From contig NZ_CP075169.1 in the NCBI RefSeq assembly GCF_016865525.2, positions 1,984,337 to 2,048,336 on the forward strand: 64,000 nucleotides of DNA, in the 5' to 3' direction. This stretch comes from Sodalis ligni (lineage in GTDB: Bacteria; Pseudomonadota; Gammaproteobacteria; Enterobacterales; Enterobacteriaceae). Under the pieces are notes generated by a model. The model had not been told where the DNA came from. It worked only from the letters and a program-made list of their open reading frames with translations, and did no database searches. Positions 12,317 through 23,213 of this stretch are shown here, piece by piece (positions within the stretch are counted from its first letter, which is position 1; each line of letters begins with the position of its first letter). The translations under genes were made by a program, and so were the position numbers.

Positions 12317-12973
12317 TTAGCGGATCTCGATTTTGTGAACGCCGTCTATGGACATGAGCTGGCTGTAGATATCCGCGGGTTTGTATTTGGCACGCAGCAT
12401 GATTTCCATGGATAATTTACAGTCCTTGTTTTCGTTTTCATTGCGGGTCACGCTTGAACGCATGACCCGAATGCGAAGCTTACGCAGGGTTTGCATGGCC
12501 ATATCCATGCTGGCGGGGGTTAACGACAGCATCAGCATATAGCGCTGCCCCATCAGGCGGGTGCTTAGCTGGCGAATGCCTTCCAGCACCAGCAGCGTCA
12601 TAATGGTGCCGAATATGCCGATGACATAAAGGCCGCTGCCCACAATCAGTCCGATGGCCGCGGTGACCCACAGGCCCGCCGCCGTGGTCAGGCCCCGGAC
12701 AAATTGCTTGTTCAGCATGATGGTGCCGGCGCCGAGAAAACCGATGCCGCTCACTACCTGGGCGGCAATCCGGCTGGGGTCGAGAGCTATGTTATGTTGC
12801 CCCAGGATATCGCCGAAACCGTATTTGGAGACGATCATAAACATCGTACTGCCGATACAGACCAATATATGGGTACGTAACCCCGCCTCTTTGGCCCGAA
12901 GCTGTCGCTCCACGCCGATCAACGCTCCCAATGCGCCGGCCAGGGCAATACGCAGCAGTAATTCAGTGTTCAT
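12317..12973 (-). CDS. MgtC/SapB family inner-membrane protein (YhiD-like)
   Basis: A 218-residue protein with an N-terminal membrane domain of about four to five segments and a soluble C-terminal domain from about residue 145. The motifs GALIGVERQ, KEAGLRTHILVCIGS, DPSRIAAQVVSGIGFLGAG and GLTTAAGLWVTAAIG are typical of the MgtC/SapB family. The sequence looks closer to E. coli YhiD than to Salmonella MgtC, including DPSRIAAQVV. MgtC helps growth at low Mg2+ and in macrophages and is PhoP-controlled in Salmonella. No convincing PhoP box was seen upstream here, so control by the nearby phoPQ is only possible. Confidence 0.85.
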   Translation of the reverse strand: MNTELLLRIALAGALGALIGVERQLRAKEAGLRTHILVCIGSTMFMIVSKYGFGDILGQHNIALDPSRIAAQVVSGIGFLGAGTIMLNKQFVRGLTTAAGLWVTAAIGLIVGSGLYVIGIFGTIMTLLVLEGIRQLSTRLMGQRYMLMLSLTPASMDMAMQTLRKLRIRVMRSSVTRNENENKDCKLSMEIMLRAKYKPADIYSQLMSIDGVHKIEIR

Positions 12974-13617
12974 TTCTCCATCCCCTCACGTTTGTTCATA
13001 CCTCCGGGCCATATCCTGGCCGGTGGGGGTCAGTATCGATTGTTTTGACTCTATCTTCAATCATGGATGTTGATGAGAAAATGTTACAGCGAATGTTTTA
13101 ATAATAGTTTAAATATGCAAAATAACTGTACGTTGGATAATCATTGTACGATTTATCGGCGGATCATCAGGCCGAAAAAATAATGTGTCATTTTAGTTTT
13201 TGGTATTATTAAAGGCTAAAGAATGTAAATAAAAAACCACTTTTTGCATATTCTCTTTCATCCTGTCATCCACCATGTCAGGAAAAAAAGGCATATGGAT
13301 TTTATTGTTAAAAAAAAGGTAATTTTTTGCTAAAAATCACTCTATTTAAAATTAACAATGTCGATATTAATTTCCTTGGTTTGGTGCGGCTTGAGATCCG
13401 TTGCATGGATTGGGGAGAAAAGAAGACCTATCAGTTTTATTTATCTATTTCTCTTGAGAAAGCCGCTTACAAAGACGGGCTATTATACTACGTATTTTGA
13501 GCTAATTATTTACCCAACCGCTACGTTTTCTTCGCCCTGACGACACTGGCTTATTAAATTGGGGCCGTTGAGCAAGAACATAGCTATTATATGTAGTAGA
13601 TAAGTTGGAGAATAATC
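12974..13617. other. Long AT-rich intergenic region
   Basis: About 640 bases between divergent genes. It should hold the promoters of the MgtC-family gene and of the secreted small protein. Short frames such as 13358-13540 lack ribosome sites and family motifs. Nothing else is recognised. Confidence 0.5.
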
Positions 13618-13887
13618 ATGAAATTGTTACCCTTCCTTTTCACAGCAATATTGGGCGGAATGTCTTTTGCCGCGCTGGCGTCCCAGCAAATAGACCAGGC
13701 AGAAGCTGCCGCGCATCAGCAGATAGGCAGCGTCTCCGTCTCAGGCGTGCGGGGTTCTACCGACGACGCCGTGAGGGCGTTGGCCCGTAAAGCCGATGAA
13801 CAGAACGCGCCTTATTATCGGGTGATTGAGGTAGCGAACCCCGGCAATTCCAGTGCCTGGTTAGGCAATGCTGATATTTATCGGTAA
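13618..13887 (+). CDS. BhsA/McbA-type small periplasmic protein (YdgH domain, DUF1471)
   Basis: An 89-residue protein with a signal peptide to about residue 21 (cleavage after AALA). The mature part has IGSVSVSGVRGSTDD, LARKADEQNAPYYRVIEV and WLGNADIYR, the layout of the YdgH/BhsA/McbA stress-biofilm family. Such proteins act in the periplasm or outer membrane under stress. The ATG follows GGAGAATAATC. The last codons lie in the left arm of a short TTATCGGTAA inverted repeat that runs past the stop. Confidence 0.8.
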   Translation: MKLLPFLFTAILGGMSFAALASQQIDQAEAAAHQQIGSVSVSGVRGSTDDAVRALARKADEQNAPYYRVIEVANPGNSSAWLGNADIYR

Positions 13888-13957
13888 ATATTACCGATAA
13901 GAATACTCGTAAATACTTTTCATTACCGTCTGTAGAGTTAAAGATGAAATTCCTTGG

Positions 13958-13992
13958 CAATCGCCGGCGCTCTGCAAAAGCGCCGGCGATTG
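13958..13992. terminator. Strong GC-rich hairpin
   Basis: CAATCGCCGGCGCT and AGCGCCGGCGATTG form a perfect 14-bp stem with a 7-base loop, about 70 bases after the BhsA-like gene. It lacks a T-run, so it may be a terminator or a REP-like element. Confidence 0.6.
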
Positions 13993-14379
13993 GTCAATAA
14001 GAGGGTGGTATAATAAGTTATATTAAAAAAGTGGTGCCAGATATATTTAAAAGCGGCAGCGGCCTTTAAGTGTATTGGTGATCTAATTTCATTATAAAAA
14101 ACCGGTAATGCCATTATTCAGCTATGGATCGCGTACCGCAAAATCTTTACGTCATCCGTGTCCATTCCACTGGCTTGACCGGGGCACAGGTCCGGTATCT
14201 GCTTTCCCGTTATAGCTCCTGTCCGCTATGGAATGCCGCACCGGTATGCGTCCGTGTACCGGGCAGGGCTAAACTGTAGCAAAGTGTATGGAAGTATAAT
14301 TAAATAGCATCACCTTATTTCAAAAAGTCATCTTTTCGGGTTATGTTTGCTTCACCTTTTACGGAAAATACTGGTAAAA
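13993..14379. other. Intergenic region before the dehydrogenase gene
   Basis: About 390 bases with a TATAATAAG-type AT stretch near 14010 and mixed sequence after it. No gene or RNA is recognised. Confidence 0.4.
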
Positions 14380-15339
14380 ATGCCTATCGCCTTGTTACTG
14401 CATGTGGACATTCCCATGTCTTTTCGCGCCGGTTTTGAGCAAGCCGGTTTTCTCCTGCGTCCGGCCCTGCGGGAAAACGATCGCAGCCCGATTTTACCTG
14501 ACGGAGATGCCGATGAGATTCAGGGACTGCTGACCATCGGTTCCATTGGTCTGCAGGCCGAGGATATGGATGCGTTTCCCAATTTGCGGATAATCTGCTG
14601 CCAGGGCGCGGGATTCGAGAAAATCGATCTTGATGCCGCCCGCGCCAGAGGCATTATGGTGACCAATGGCACCGGCACCAACGATACCTCGGTGGCGGAT
14701 CATGGGGTGGCGCTCATTGCCGCCGTGGCCAGGAATATCGTGAGTCTCGATAAGGCGGTGCGCCGCGGGGAATGGCAGCAACTAAGGCAGATCCGACCGC
14801 AGCTTACCGGCAAGCGCCTGGGCGTATTGGGCTTGGGAAATATCGGTTTGAAAATCGCTGAACGCTGCTCCGCGGGATTCGGCATGCAGGTGGCTTACCA
14901 TAACCGGCGGCCACGGGCCGGCAGCGACCTGCGTTATTGCGGCTCGTTGGAGGAATTGGCGCAGTGGGCGGATTTCCTGGTGGTTGCCACCCCCGGCGGT
15001 GGACAGACGCGGCATCTCATTAACAAGCAGGTGCTGGCATCGCTGGGGCCGGAGGGCTTTTTGGTCAACATTTCCCGCGGCAGCGTGGTGGATACCGATG
15101 CGCTGATTGAGAGCCTCCAGCAGCGAGCCATCGCCGGCGCCGCGCTGGATGTGCTGGAGGATGAGCCGAAGGTGCCGCAGGCTCTGCTGCAGCTGGATAA
15201 CGTTATTCTGACGCCCCATGTGGCGGGGCGTTCGCCGGAAGCCAGGGCGGCCGTGTTCCAGCGGGTATTGGAGAATCTGACCCGTTATTTTGCCGGGCAG
15301 CCGGTTCTGACTCCGGTACCGGGCATGGATAACGCTTGA
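14380..15339 (+). CDS. D-isomer-specific 2-hydroxyacid dehydrogenase
   Basis: An NAD(P)H-dependent reductase of 2-oxoacids such as hydroxypyruvate or glyoxylate; the true substrate is not clear. The N-terminal substrate domain is followed by the nucleotide-binding loop GLGNIG near residue 150. The catalytic triad is in NISRGSVVD (Arg), DVLEDEP (Glu) and NVILTPHVAG (His). The ATG at 14380 starts a typical MPIALLLHVD; a TTG at 14347 would only add residues unlike the family. It has 319 residues and converges on the FAD monooxygenase gene. Confidence 0.85.
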   Translation: MPIALLLHVDIPMSFRAGFEQAGFLLRPALRENDRSPILPDGDADEIQGLLTIGSIGLQAEDMDAFPNLRIICCQGAGFEKIDLDAARARGIMVTNGTGTNDTSVADHGVALIAAVARNIVSLDKAVRRGEWQQLRQIRPQLTGKRLGVLGLGNIGLKIAERCSAGFGMQVAYHNRRPRAGSDLRYCGSLEELAQWADFLVVATPGGGQTRHLINKQVLASLGPEGFLVNISRGSVVDTDALIESLQQRAIAGAALDVLEDEPKVPQALLQLDNVILTPHVAGRSPEARAAVFQRVLENLTRYFAGQPVLTPVPGMDNA

Positions 15340-15439
15340 GCCACGGGTGTCTGCCGATGAATGGCGGCAAAGATGTGCATCGATGCCGGGCAATGGGCTC
15401 GTTGCGTGCGGATGGCCGGTTCATACATCTGCGGTACCG

Positions 15440-16669
15440 TTAGCGCCCGGCTAGTCTGGGCAGCTCGCGGCGAAATCCCAGGCCGATGATGCGGCCGGCG
15501 ATATGCGGCAGCCAGGACCGACGGCGCAGCCACCGCTCCATAATCGAGGGCGTTCGGGGCGGCTGCCGCGGTTTATCGGCGCCGGCGGTCATCATCAGCT
15601 GCAGCCTCTGCGTAAGCCGGGTGGGCAGAGACCGGCGCCGCTGCACCCGCTTGAGCTGCCGCAGGCTGACATTTCCTTTCAGGAGCGGCGCGGTGAGAAT
15701 ATTTGCCGCCGCCACCGCGTCCTGTATGGCCAGGTTGACGCCGACTCCGCCGATGGGCGACATGGCGTGGGCGGCGTCGCCGATGCATAATACCCCCGGC
15801 GCCGCCCAGCGCTCCAGCCGGTCGATACGGATTTCCAGCAGTTTTAATTGGGACCAATGCCCTGTCGCCTGCGACAGGCGATGAAGATCAAAAGGGGAAA
15901 CCGCCGCGACCCGTTGCAGAAAAGGTTCCAGTCCTTCCTGTCGCAGGCTCTCGAAGCTGCCTTTGGCGATGCTGTAACCGCACTGCCAGTACTCCCCCCG
16001 GTCGAGCATGATAAAATTCTTTTTCGGCCCGCCGTGGCCGCTGTCCCACTCTGCATCGCCGGATTCCTTCGGCACCCGAATCCAGACCACGTCACGGGGG
16101 GAGCCGAATTCTCGACGCGGCAGGAGGGCGGCCTGCCGGACCATGGACTGCCGGCCATCGGTACCCACCACCAAGCCGGCGCGGATAGGCAGCGTTTCAC
16201 CACCGGGACCTTGGGCCATGACGCCGCATATAAGCCCGTCCTCCCGCCACAATTCATCGGCGCAGGTGGATCGCAGCAGGGTAAATCCCGGCAGTTTTTC
16301 CGCCCGCTGCGCCAGAAAGTTCAGAAAATCCCACTGCGGCATAAACGCCATGAATTTGCAGCGGGTGGGCAGGCGGGAAAAGTCCGCCAGCGTGACGGAC
16401 TCGCCGAGGAATTCACCCTTCAACTTCACCACCTGCTGATGGGGCAGTTGAAGAAACTCTTCCAGCAGACCGAGGTTATCCAGTATATCCAGGGTTGAAG
16501 GATGGATGGTGTCACCGCGGAAATCCCGCAGGAAATCGGCGTGTTTTTCCAACACCATAACGTTGACGCCGGCCCTGGCCAGTAAATAGCCCAGCATTAA
16601 CCCGGCCGGACCGCCGCCGACGATACAGCAATCTGTGGTGAGCGGCGGGGTAACGTCCGATGGGTTCAT
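15440..16669 (-). CDS. FAD-dependent monooxygenase (UbiH/PHBH-like)
   Basis: A 409-residue flavoprotein of the aromatic hydroxylase group. The N-terminal Rossmann motif is IVGGGPAGLMLGYLLARAG, the DG motif is VVGTDGRQS near residue 190, and the GD motif is CIGDAAHAMSPIGGVGVN near residue 300. The C-terminal 90 residues are basic and arginine-rich. The substrate cannot be told from sequence. AAGGACACC precedes the start. A perfect palindrome with a Fur-like core lies 22 bases upstream, so iron may control it. Confidence 0.8.
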   Translation of the reverse strand: MNPSDVTPPLTTDCCIVGGGPAGLMLGYLLARAGVNVMVLEKHADFLRDFRGDTIHPSTLDILDNLGLLEEFLQLPHQQVVKLKGEFLGESVTLADFSRLPTRCKFMAFMPQWDFLNFLAQRAEKLPGFTLLRSTCADELWREDGLICGVMAQGPGGETLPIRAGLVVGTDGRQSMVRQAALLPRREFGSPRDVVWIRVPKESGDAEWDSGHGGPKKNFIMLDRGEYWQCGYSIAKGSFESLRQEGLEPFLQRVAAVSPFDLHRLSQATGHWSQLKLLEIRIDRLERWAAPGVLCIGDAAHAMSPIGGVGVNLAIQDAVAAANILTAPLLKGNVSLRQLKRVQRRRSLPTRLTQRLQLMMTAGADKPRQPPRTPSIMERWLRRRSWLPHIAGRIIGLGFRRELPRLAGR

Positions 16670-16690
16670 CCGCGGTGTCCTTAATAAAAT

Positions 16691-16725
16691 AGACTGGAAA
16701 TGATAATACTTATCATTTCCAGTCT
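16691..16725 (-). promoter_or_regulatory. Perfect palindrome with a Fur-like core
   Basis: A 16-bp perfect inverted repeat (AGACTGGAAATGATAA and its complement) with a 3-base centre. The middle 15 bases, TGATAATACTTATCA, differ from the Fur 7-1-7 motif TGATAATnATTATCA at one position. It sits between the likely promoter and the ribosome site of the FAD monooxygenase gene. It may be a Fur operator or a hairpin in the leader; sequence alone does not separate these. Confidence 0.55.
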
Positions 16726-16791
16726 TGCAAGGTTATTTATTATTCCCCAGACTTTAACGCCTGACTTTCACCACGGTTGCCCATGACCGGA

Positions 16792-17916
16792 TCATGAGTT
16801 CGGGTCGGGTTTTTCCCAGCCGACATTGTAAAGCTGCAGGGAACCGTCCGCCAAATCCACGGCGCCGACAAAGCGGGTAAGTTCAGGCCTAATATCCGCC
16901 GCCAGCTTGGCTCTCAACACATCCGCCCGTTCGTTTGACAGCTCATCATCTCTGCTTATATTGCACAGAGTGTATTTTTTTTTCTGCGCATCCACTAAAT
17001 ATAGAGTATCGCCGGTTTTGATGATGTTGCAGGCATGTCCGTCAACCCAATGGAATATCCTGCGCCAGAGAGATGGAGGACGTTTGATAGTCAGCACGAT
17101 GTTAAGATCGCCGGAGACTGTCAAGTGGGACGCCAACTGCTCCACCGAGTCCAACCGCGTGATATTGACGGCGTTTTGCAATGTGGCAAATTCACTGGGG
17201 CGGCCGCCGCGCTGGGTAGGGAAGGCTTGATACATTTTTCCTTGCTTTAGGGTGTCCGCGACAGAAGCGGCGCATGACAGGCAATTGGATTGTCCGAAGC
17301 CGTGATAACCAAACCAGGAGGCGATGGCGGCCAGCGGCCGTAGCAACAGGGGCGCTTTGCCCTGCTGGTTGACTTTGGCTATCAGCGTCCGGGAGATATA
17401 CTCGCCCAGTTTGTCAGCATAATCGCAAGCACCATAGCGGGGCGGGGCAAGGGTGTCGGCCAAGGCTATGAGCCCGGAGGGGCCGGCTGAGTTATTGTTA
17501 TCTTCAGGAAAACGATCTGCCTGGTTTGAAACAATATCAAAATCAATTAATGTGAAATTTTCGTCATCTTCAGGGAAACGCGCTGTATCACCAGGAATAT
17601 TGGACCTTTGGTCATTAATACCGAAGGGGTCTGCCGGGGAAATTTTTCGGACAAGACAGGCGTTACCGGTTATAGCCGAAAAGCGGGTGTGGGCATCGGC
17701 GCCCTTGGTCTTATTAAATGCCTGGTCATCATCAGAAGAGGTGGAATGACTGGCTGTGATGTGAGGGCAGGAATTACTTTGCGGCAAGCCAGCAGTATTC
17801 GTTGAATTATGCACCATCAGCAGCTTTTTAACAGGGTTATTTACCGGCCTAAAATTATCGTTATCCCGGTTTGAAGGTTTTTTAAAAGCGTAAAGTGTGG
17901 TTATATTATTTCCCAT
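16792..17916 (-). CDS. Papain-fold effector-like protein A (glutamine-deamidase-like)
   Basis: A 374-residue protein with a low-complexity, polar N-terminal 160 residues and no signal peptide, then a globular domain. The domain has QSNCLSCAASVADTL (Cys212), VDGHACNIIKTG (His294) and LYLVDAQKKKY (Asp309, Gln311). An NC, GH-N and D-x-Q order is typical of papain-fold toxins and glutamine deamidases (Tox-PL type, as in SseI, OspI and polymorphic toxins). This suggests a protein that modifies a host or rival target after secretion. The last 200 residues closely match the protein at 18088-19119; the N-termini do not. No immunity gene, secretion marker or chaperone is evident next to it. Confidence 0.65.
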   Translation of the reverse strand: MGNNITTLYAFKKPSNRDNDNFRPVNNPVKKLLMVHNSTNTAGLPQSNSCPHITASHSTSSDDDQAFNKTKGADAHTRFSAITGNACLVRKISPADPFGINDQRSNIPGDTARFPEDDENFTLIDFDIVSNQADRFPEDNNNSAGPSGLIALADTLAPPRYGACDYADKLGEYISRTLIAKVNQQGKAPLLLRPLAAIASWFGYHGFGQSNCLSCAASVADTLKQGKMYQAFPTQRGGRPSEFATLQNAVNITRLDSVEQLASHLTVSGDLNIVLTIKRPPSLWRRIFHWVDGHACNIIKTGDTLYLVDAQKKKYTLCNISRDDELSNERADVLRAKLAADIRPELTRFVGAVDLADGSLQLYNVGWEKPDPNS

Positions 17917-18087
17917 AACTCAATTCCCATTGTGCACAAGAATCAAGTCTTGCAGAGAGTTGTTATATTGGTAAATGATGAAATCGCTTATTATGACAAA
18001 ATGAGCGAATTTTGCTGATTGCAGCGCGTTGACAGTGGGCGAATGTCCACAACCGGCTGGGCCCGCGGCGGTTGCGGGTTAGACGGC

Positions 18088-19119
18088 CTATTTGCCTTTT
18101 TTTATCATCCAGCCGACATTATAAGGCACCAGGCTGCGTTTCTCCGGGGAAACCGCGCCGATAAATTCTTGCAATACGGTTATCAAGTCCACGGATAAAC
18201 GGTTGGCGGATGTCATGTTTACCAGCTTATAACGCCGTTTCTGCGCATCCACCAAATGCAGATCACTGCCCGTTCTAATGATATTACAGGCGTGACCGTC
18301 CACCGCGCTGAACAGGCGCCGCCAGAAAGATGAGGGCCGTTTGATGGTCAGCACGATATTAAGATTGACGGGGCTATTATTCAAGTAAGAGGCCAAATCT
18401 TCAATGGAGTCAATCAATTCTTCATGGGTTTTTAGCGGGTTTTGTAAGGTGCTGAACTTAGAGGGACTGATGTCGCTTAACGTCGAAAAGGCTTGATGCA
18501 AAACCCCTTCCTTAAGAGTATCCGCTACCGACGCGGCGCAGGACAGGCAATTGGTTTGACCGACGCCGTGATAACCAAGCCATGCCGCAACGGCGGCCAG
18601 CGGTCGCAGCCAAAAGGGGGCTTCACCATGCTGGTTGACCTTGGGTATGAGCGTGTTGAGAATGTAAAACTCCAAGCGCTTGGAATAATTTTTGTCGCGA
18701 TGGTCCGGCACCGGCAGCCCTTCCGTGTCTATTTTAATCCCCGAGGGCCGGTAATTTTCATCTTTAATAAGCTGATTGGTTTCGGTATATTCTGTTGACT
18801 TGCCGGGTAAAACAAAATCGGATTTGATTCCTTTAATGCTGAATTTTTTATCGGCTATGCCTGGCACGGTGCCCCCCTCGCCGTATGAATAGCGTGCGTT
18901 CTGTTGCGGGATATAGTTATTGTCAGTTTTGTCGACTCTTTGCAGGTTTTTCGCTACCGGGCCCATTGTTGATTTTGCCTTCCACTGTGCTAATGACCCT
19001 TGGGAAGGTTTCCATGGATCACTGGGCCTGGATCTCTTCACTGATGGATTGATAGGCAAATTCACGACATTATAAAAGCTTTTATAAAAGCGAGACGATT
19101 TGCTGATAAGGTGATTCAT
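18088..19119 (-). CDS. Papain-fold effector-like protein B, paralogue of A
   Basis: A 343-residue protein. The region from about residue 145 is a strong match to protein A: WLRPLAAVAAWLGYHG, QTNCLSCAASVADTLKEG (Cys191), NLNIVLTIKRPSSFWRR, VDGHACNIIRTG (His276), LHLVDAQKRRY (Asp291) and a VPYNVGW end. The first 140 residues are polar, basic and different, as seen in effectors whose N-terminus carries the secretion signal. The pair probably arose by duplication with N-terminal exchange. There is only a weak ribosome site before the ATG. The upstream 270 bases are AT-rich, unlike the core. Confidence 0.65.
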   Translation of the reverse strand: MNHLISKSSRFYKSFYNVVNLPINPSVKRSRPSDPWKPSQGSLAQWKAKSTMGPVAKNLQRVDKTDNNYIPQQNARYSYGEGGTVPGIADKKFSIKGIKSDFVLPGKSTEYTETNQLIKDENYRPSGIKIDTEGLPVPDHRDKNYSKRLEFYILNTLIPKVNQHGEAPFWLRPLAAVAAWLGYHGVGQTNCLSCAASVADTLKEGVLHQAFSTLSDISPSKFSTLQNPLKTHEELIDSIEDLASYLNNSPVNLNIVLTIKRPSSFWRRLFSAVDGHACNIIRTGSDLHLVDAQKRRYKLVNMTSANRLSVDLITVLQEFIGAVSPEKRSLVPYNVGWMIKKGK

Positions 19120-19390
19120 TGTCGTTAAATAATTTTTTCTACATTAATAGATCCTTTATGATCATAAAATTATTCTGGATAATGATTTTCCCATGATTCA
19201 TCCATTTTTAGCCATTTAAGTTAATTTTGAAAAGATATTCACCTACGTCAAATGTTTTCCTGGTAAAAGAAAATATAAGCGAAATTTGAAAATAACGGCG
19301 AATTTACAGGGGATAAAGAGAGTGGATTCCAGCCGGCGGCTGATAACCGCCGCTGATAATGCCGCGCCGGTTATCAGTAAAAATCATGGC

Positions 19391-21073
<1,683 letters not shown>

Positions 21074-21226
21074 TTAATGAAACAGCCGCATCCTTTTCTT
21101 ATTTCTCAGATCGGTGTATCTATTAGGCAATCTTGTTTTATTTTTATTTCTGTTATGCATTAATAATGAAAACACCATTAATGCAACCAGCAAAACTAAT
21201 CCAATAACCGGTAAAATGATTTGCAT
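21074..21226 (-). CDS. Small single-pass membrane protein, 50 residues
   Basis: A short gene read on the minus strand: MQIILPVIGLVLLVALMVF forms a membrane segment, followed by a strongly basic tail rich in Arg, Lys and Asn (NRNKNKTRLPNRY). The start has TTAGGTGATAAA directly upstream, a good ribosome site. Size and layout are like the small inner-membrane proteins that tune transporters or kinases. No named family is recognised. It lies between argG and the sensor kinase gene. Confidence 0.6.
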   Translation of the reverse strand: MQIILPVIGLVLLVALMVFSLLMHNRNKNKTRLPNRYTDLRNKKRMRLFH

Positions 21227-21395
21227 TTTATCACCTAATTAAATAAAGAGCGGTTGTTACTATGCTGTATGTCGTTTTTGGGTGGTATCTTCAGTCCTAT
21301 CCTGCCGGACCGGCATTGCCAAAATCCCGGTGGGGGATACAAGTACTTCAATGATGCGAAGCATACGCATTTCACTTAAGTCACGCATACCCTGT

Positions 21396-23213
21396 TCAAG
21401 GTATTCGTATTCTCATTTTTGCGGCTGCAGGCCCTTGTGCTGAAAAAGGCAGGGATAATATTACCTCGGTGCCCCGCGGACCGCCCTGGATCAACAGCCG
21501 GACTCCGAGCTTGTCGGCTCGCGTCTGCATGCCGTTAAGACCACGGGATCCCGGCCGCCGCTCGCCCGGTATGACGCCGTGGCCGTTGTCCGCCACGCGG
21601 ATGACGACGGCGCCTTCGCGGGGCTGCACGGAAATGGTAATCAGGGTCGGCTGGGCATGCTGTAAGGCGTTATTTACCGCTTCTTGTACGATGCGCAGTA
21701 CGGACAATGCGGATTCCGGCGTCAGGTAGGCGAGGGGCGGTATGGGTGAGACATCCCACGCCAGGCGAATGCCCAGCGCCTGCAGGCGCGGTTCCAGACG
21801 AAAGCGCAAGTTACCCAGCAGCGGCAGCAGGTCGTGTTCGGTCATATCCAGCGAGTCGATAATCAATCTCAGATCCTGCAGGGATTCTTCAATATGGCGG
21901 GCCAGTTCCTCGCGGTCGGTGTCTTCCCGCCGCGCCAGGCGCAGCGCGGTGATTAATTGCGCGCCCATGCCGTCGTGCATGTCCTGCAGGATGCGCATGC
22001 GCTCGGCGATAATCGCCGCTCGCTGCTCGCGGCGGCTCCCCTCGCGGCTGGCGATGAAGCGTTCGGCGAAATAAAAGATCATGACCAGACAGAACGGCAG
22101 CGCGCCGGCGATACTTAAACGGAAGCTGTCCCAGGGCAACCAATCCATGATGATAAAATAGGATTGCGCGACGGTGGCGTTCCAGAACAGCGCCGTCAGC
22201 CCCAGGGCGATGAACTTAAGCTCGCGGGTTTGCCAGCCGCGATAGATAAGCAGGCCGATGGGCACCAGGCGAATCAGCACATGAGGCCAGGTCACCAGCC
22301 AAATCCGGTCCGTTGCTTTGCCGAGCAGCAGAATGACCAGGATAACCGCCAGGGTGGCGACCGTCAGGCTATGCAGCAAAGGGAGAAAACCGCGCAGCCG
22401 GATGTCGGCCAGCCGGTAGCCCGCCACGCATAAAGCCCAATACATGAAGGTGGTGATTATCGTCCGCAGGGCTTGCTGCGCCCCTAGGGAGATCCTAACG
22501 TCCAGTATATAGCTCAGCAGGCTGGCCACTGACAGTATCAGGGCAAACTGGATGATGAAAATGCGCCGCTGCTGCCAGGTATAAGCCAGCAAAAAACAGA
22601 GGGAGCCGGCAACCAGGATGAGCAGCACATAGGGGGTAACCACCTGGAGCAGGTAGCGTTGGAAATAAATGCGATGCAGGTGCATGGCGGGGCCTATGGT
22701 GATGGCGGACAGCCCGCTGCGCACCGAGCTGTCCCCCAGCAGCCTGACGGCCAAAATGTTATCGCCGGGCCGGAATAAACCGGCGGGCAGTACGATAAAA
22801 ACGGGCCGGTCGCTCATCGCCTCCACCTGTTTCCCTCCTGGGGCGCCAAAACGTACGCCGGGATTAAGCAGCGAACCGTTGAGCCAGATTTCCCCGGCGA
22901 CGGAAAGATGCGGCAGATAGAGGCCCAAAGGCCATTTCGGCATCTCGGCCAGATTAAAAGGCAGACGATACCAGGCGATGCCGCTGAAGCGCGGGGCGCG
23001 CATGCGCCAGTTATCCGGCAACGAGACCAGGGCTCCCGGCTGCGCGGGCGGCTGCGGCATATCGCCGACGATAAATTCGGCCTGATCAAACCGGACGATT
23101 TCATGGGGCCGCAGCTGCACCGCGCCGAATGCCGGCGGCAATAGGAGGAACAGCATAAGCAGAATGCCGGTGATATAAAGGCGCGCCTGTTTTTCCGGTG
23201 CGGCGGCCCTCAT
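21396..23213 (-). CDS. NarL-family sensor histidine kinase
   Basis: A 605-residue membrane kinase. A signal-type helix at 10-30 is followed by a periplasmic domain to about 190 with a galactose-binding-like beta fold (GIAWYRLPF, GEIWLNGSLL). About seven membrane segments lie between 195 and 390, as in 7TMR-DISM sensors. The dimerisation helix has the phosphoacceptor in LQDMHDGMGAQL near residue 415, and the ATPase domain has EAVNNALQHA and VADNGHG. Its start overlaps the stop of the regulator gene by one base, so the two are translated together. The signal is unknown. Confidence 0.85.
   Translation of the reverse strand: MRAAAPEKQARLYITGILLMLFLLLPPAFGAVQLRPHEIVRFDQAEFIVGDMPQPPAQPGALVSLPDNWRMRAPRFSGIAWYRLPFNLAEMPKWPLGLYLPHLSVAGEIWLNGSLLNPGVRFGAPGGKQVEAMSDRPVFIVLPAGLFRPGDNILAVRLLGDSSVRSGLSAITIGPAMHLHRIYFQRYLLQVVTPYVLLILVAGSLCFLLAYTWQQRRIFIIQFALILSVASLLSYILDVRISLGAQQALRTIITTFMYWALCVAGYRLADIRLRGFLPLLHSLTVATLAVILVILLLGKATDRIWLVTWPHVLIRLVPIGLLIYRGWQTRELKFIALGLTALFWNATVAQSYFIIMDWLPWDSFRLSIAGALPFCLVMIFYFAERFIASREGSRREQRAAIIAERMRILQDMHDGMGAQLITALRLARREDTDREELARHIEESLQDLRLIIDSLDMTEHDLLPLLGNLRFRLEPRLQALGIRLAWDVSPIPPLAYLTPESALSVLRIVQEAVNNALQHAQPTLITISVQPREGAVVIRVADNGHGVIPGERRPGSRGLNGMQTRADKLGVRLLIQGGPRGTEVILSLPFSAQGPAAAKMRIRIP

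Noticed and set aside
12974..13150. Possible PhoP box upstream of the MgtC-family gene
   Set aside because: Only loose ATTTA-like pieces with wrong spacing were found, unlike the clear box before phoP.
13358..13540. 60-codon frame in the AT-rich gap
   Set aside because: Looks like chance in AT-rich DNA; no ribosome site or conserved feature.
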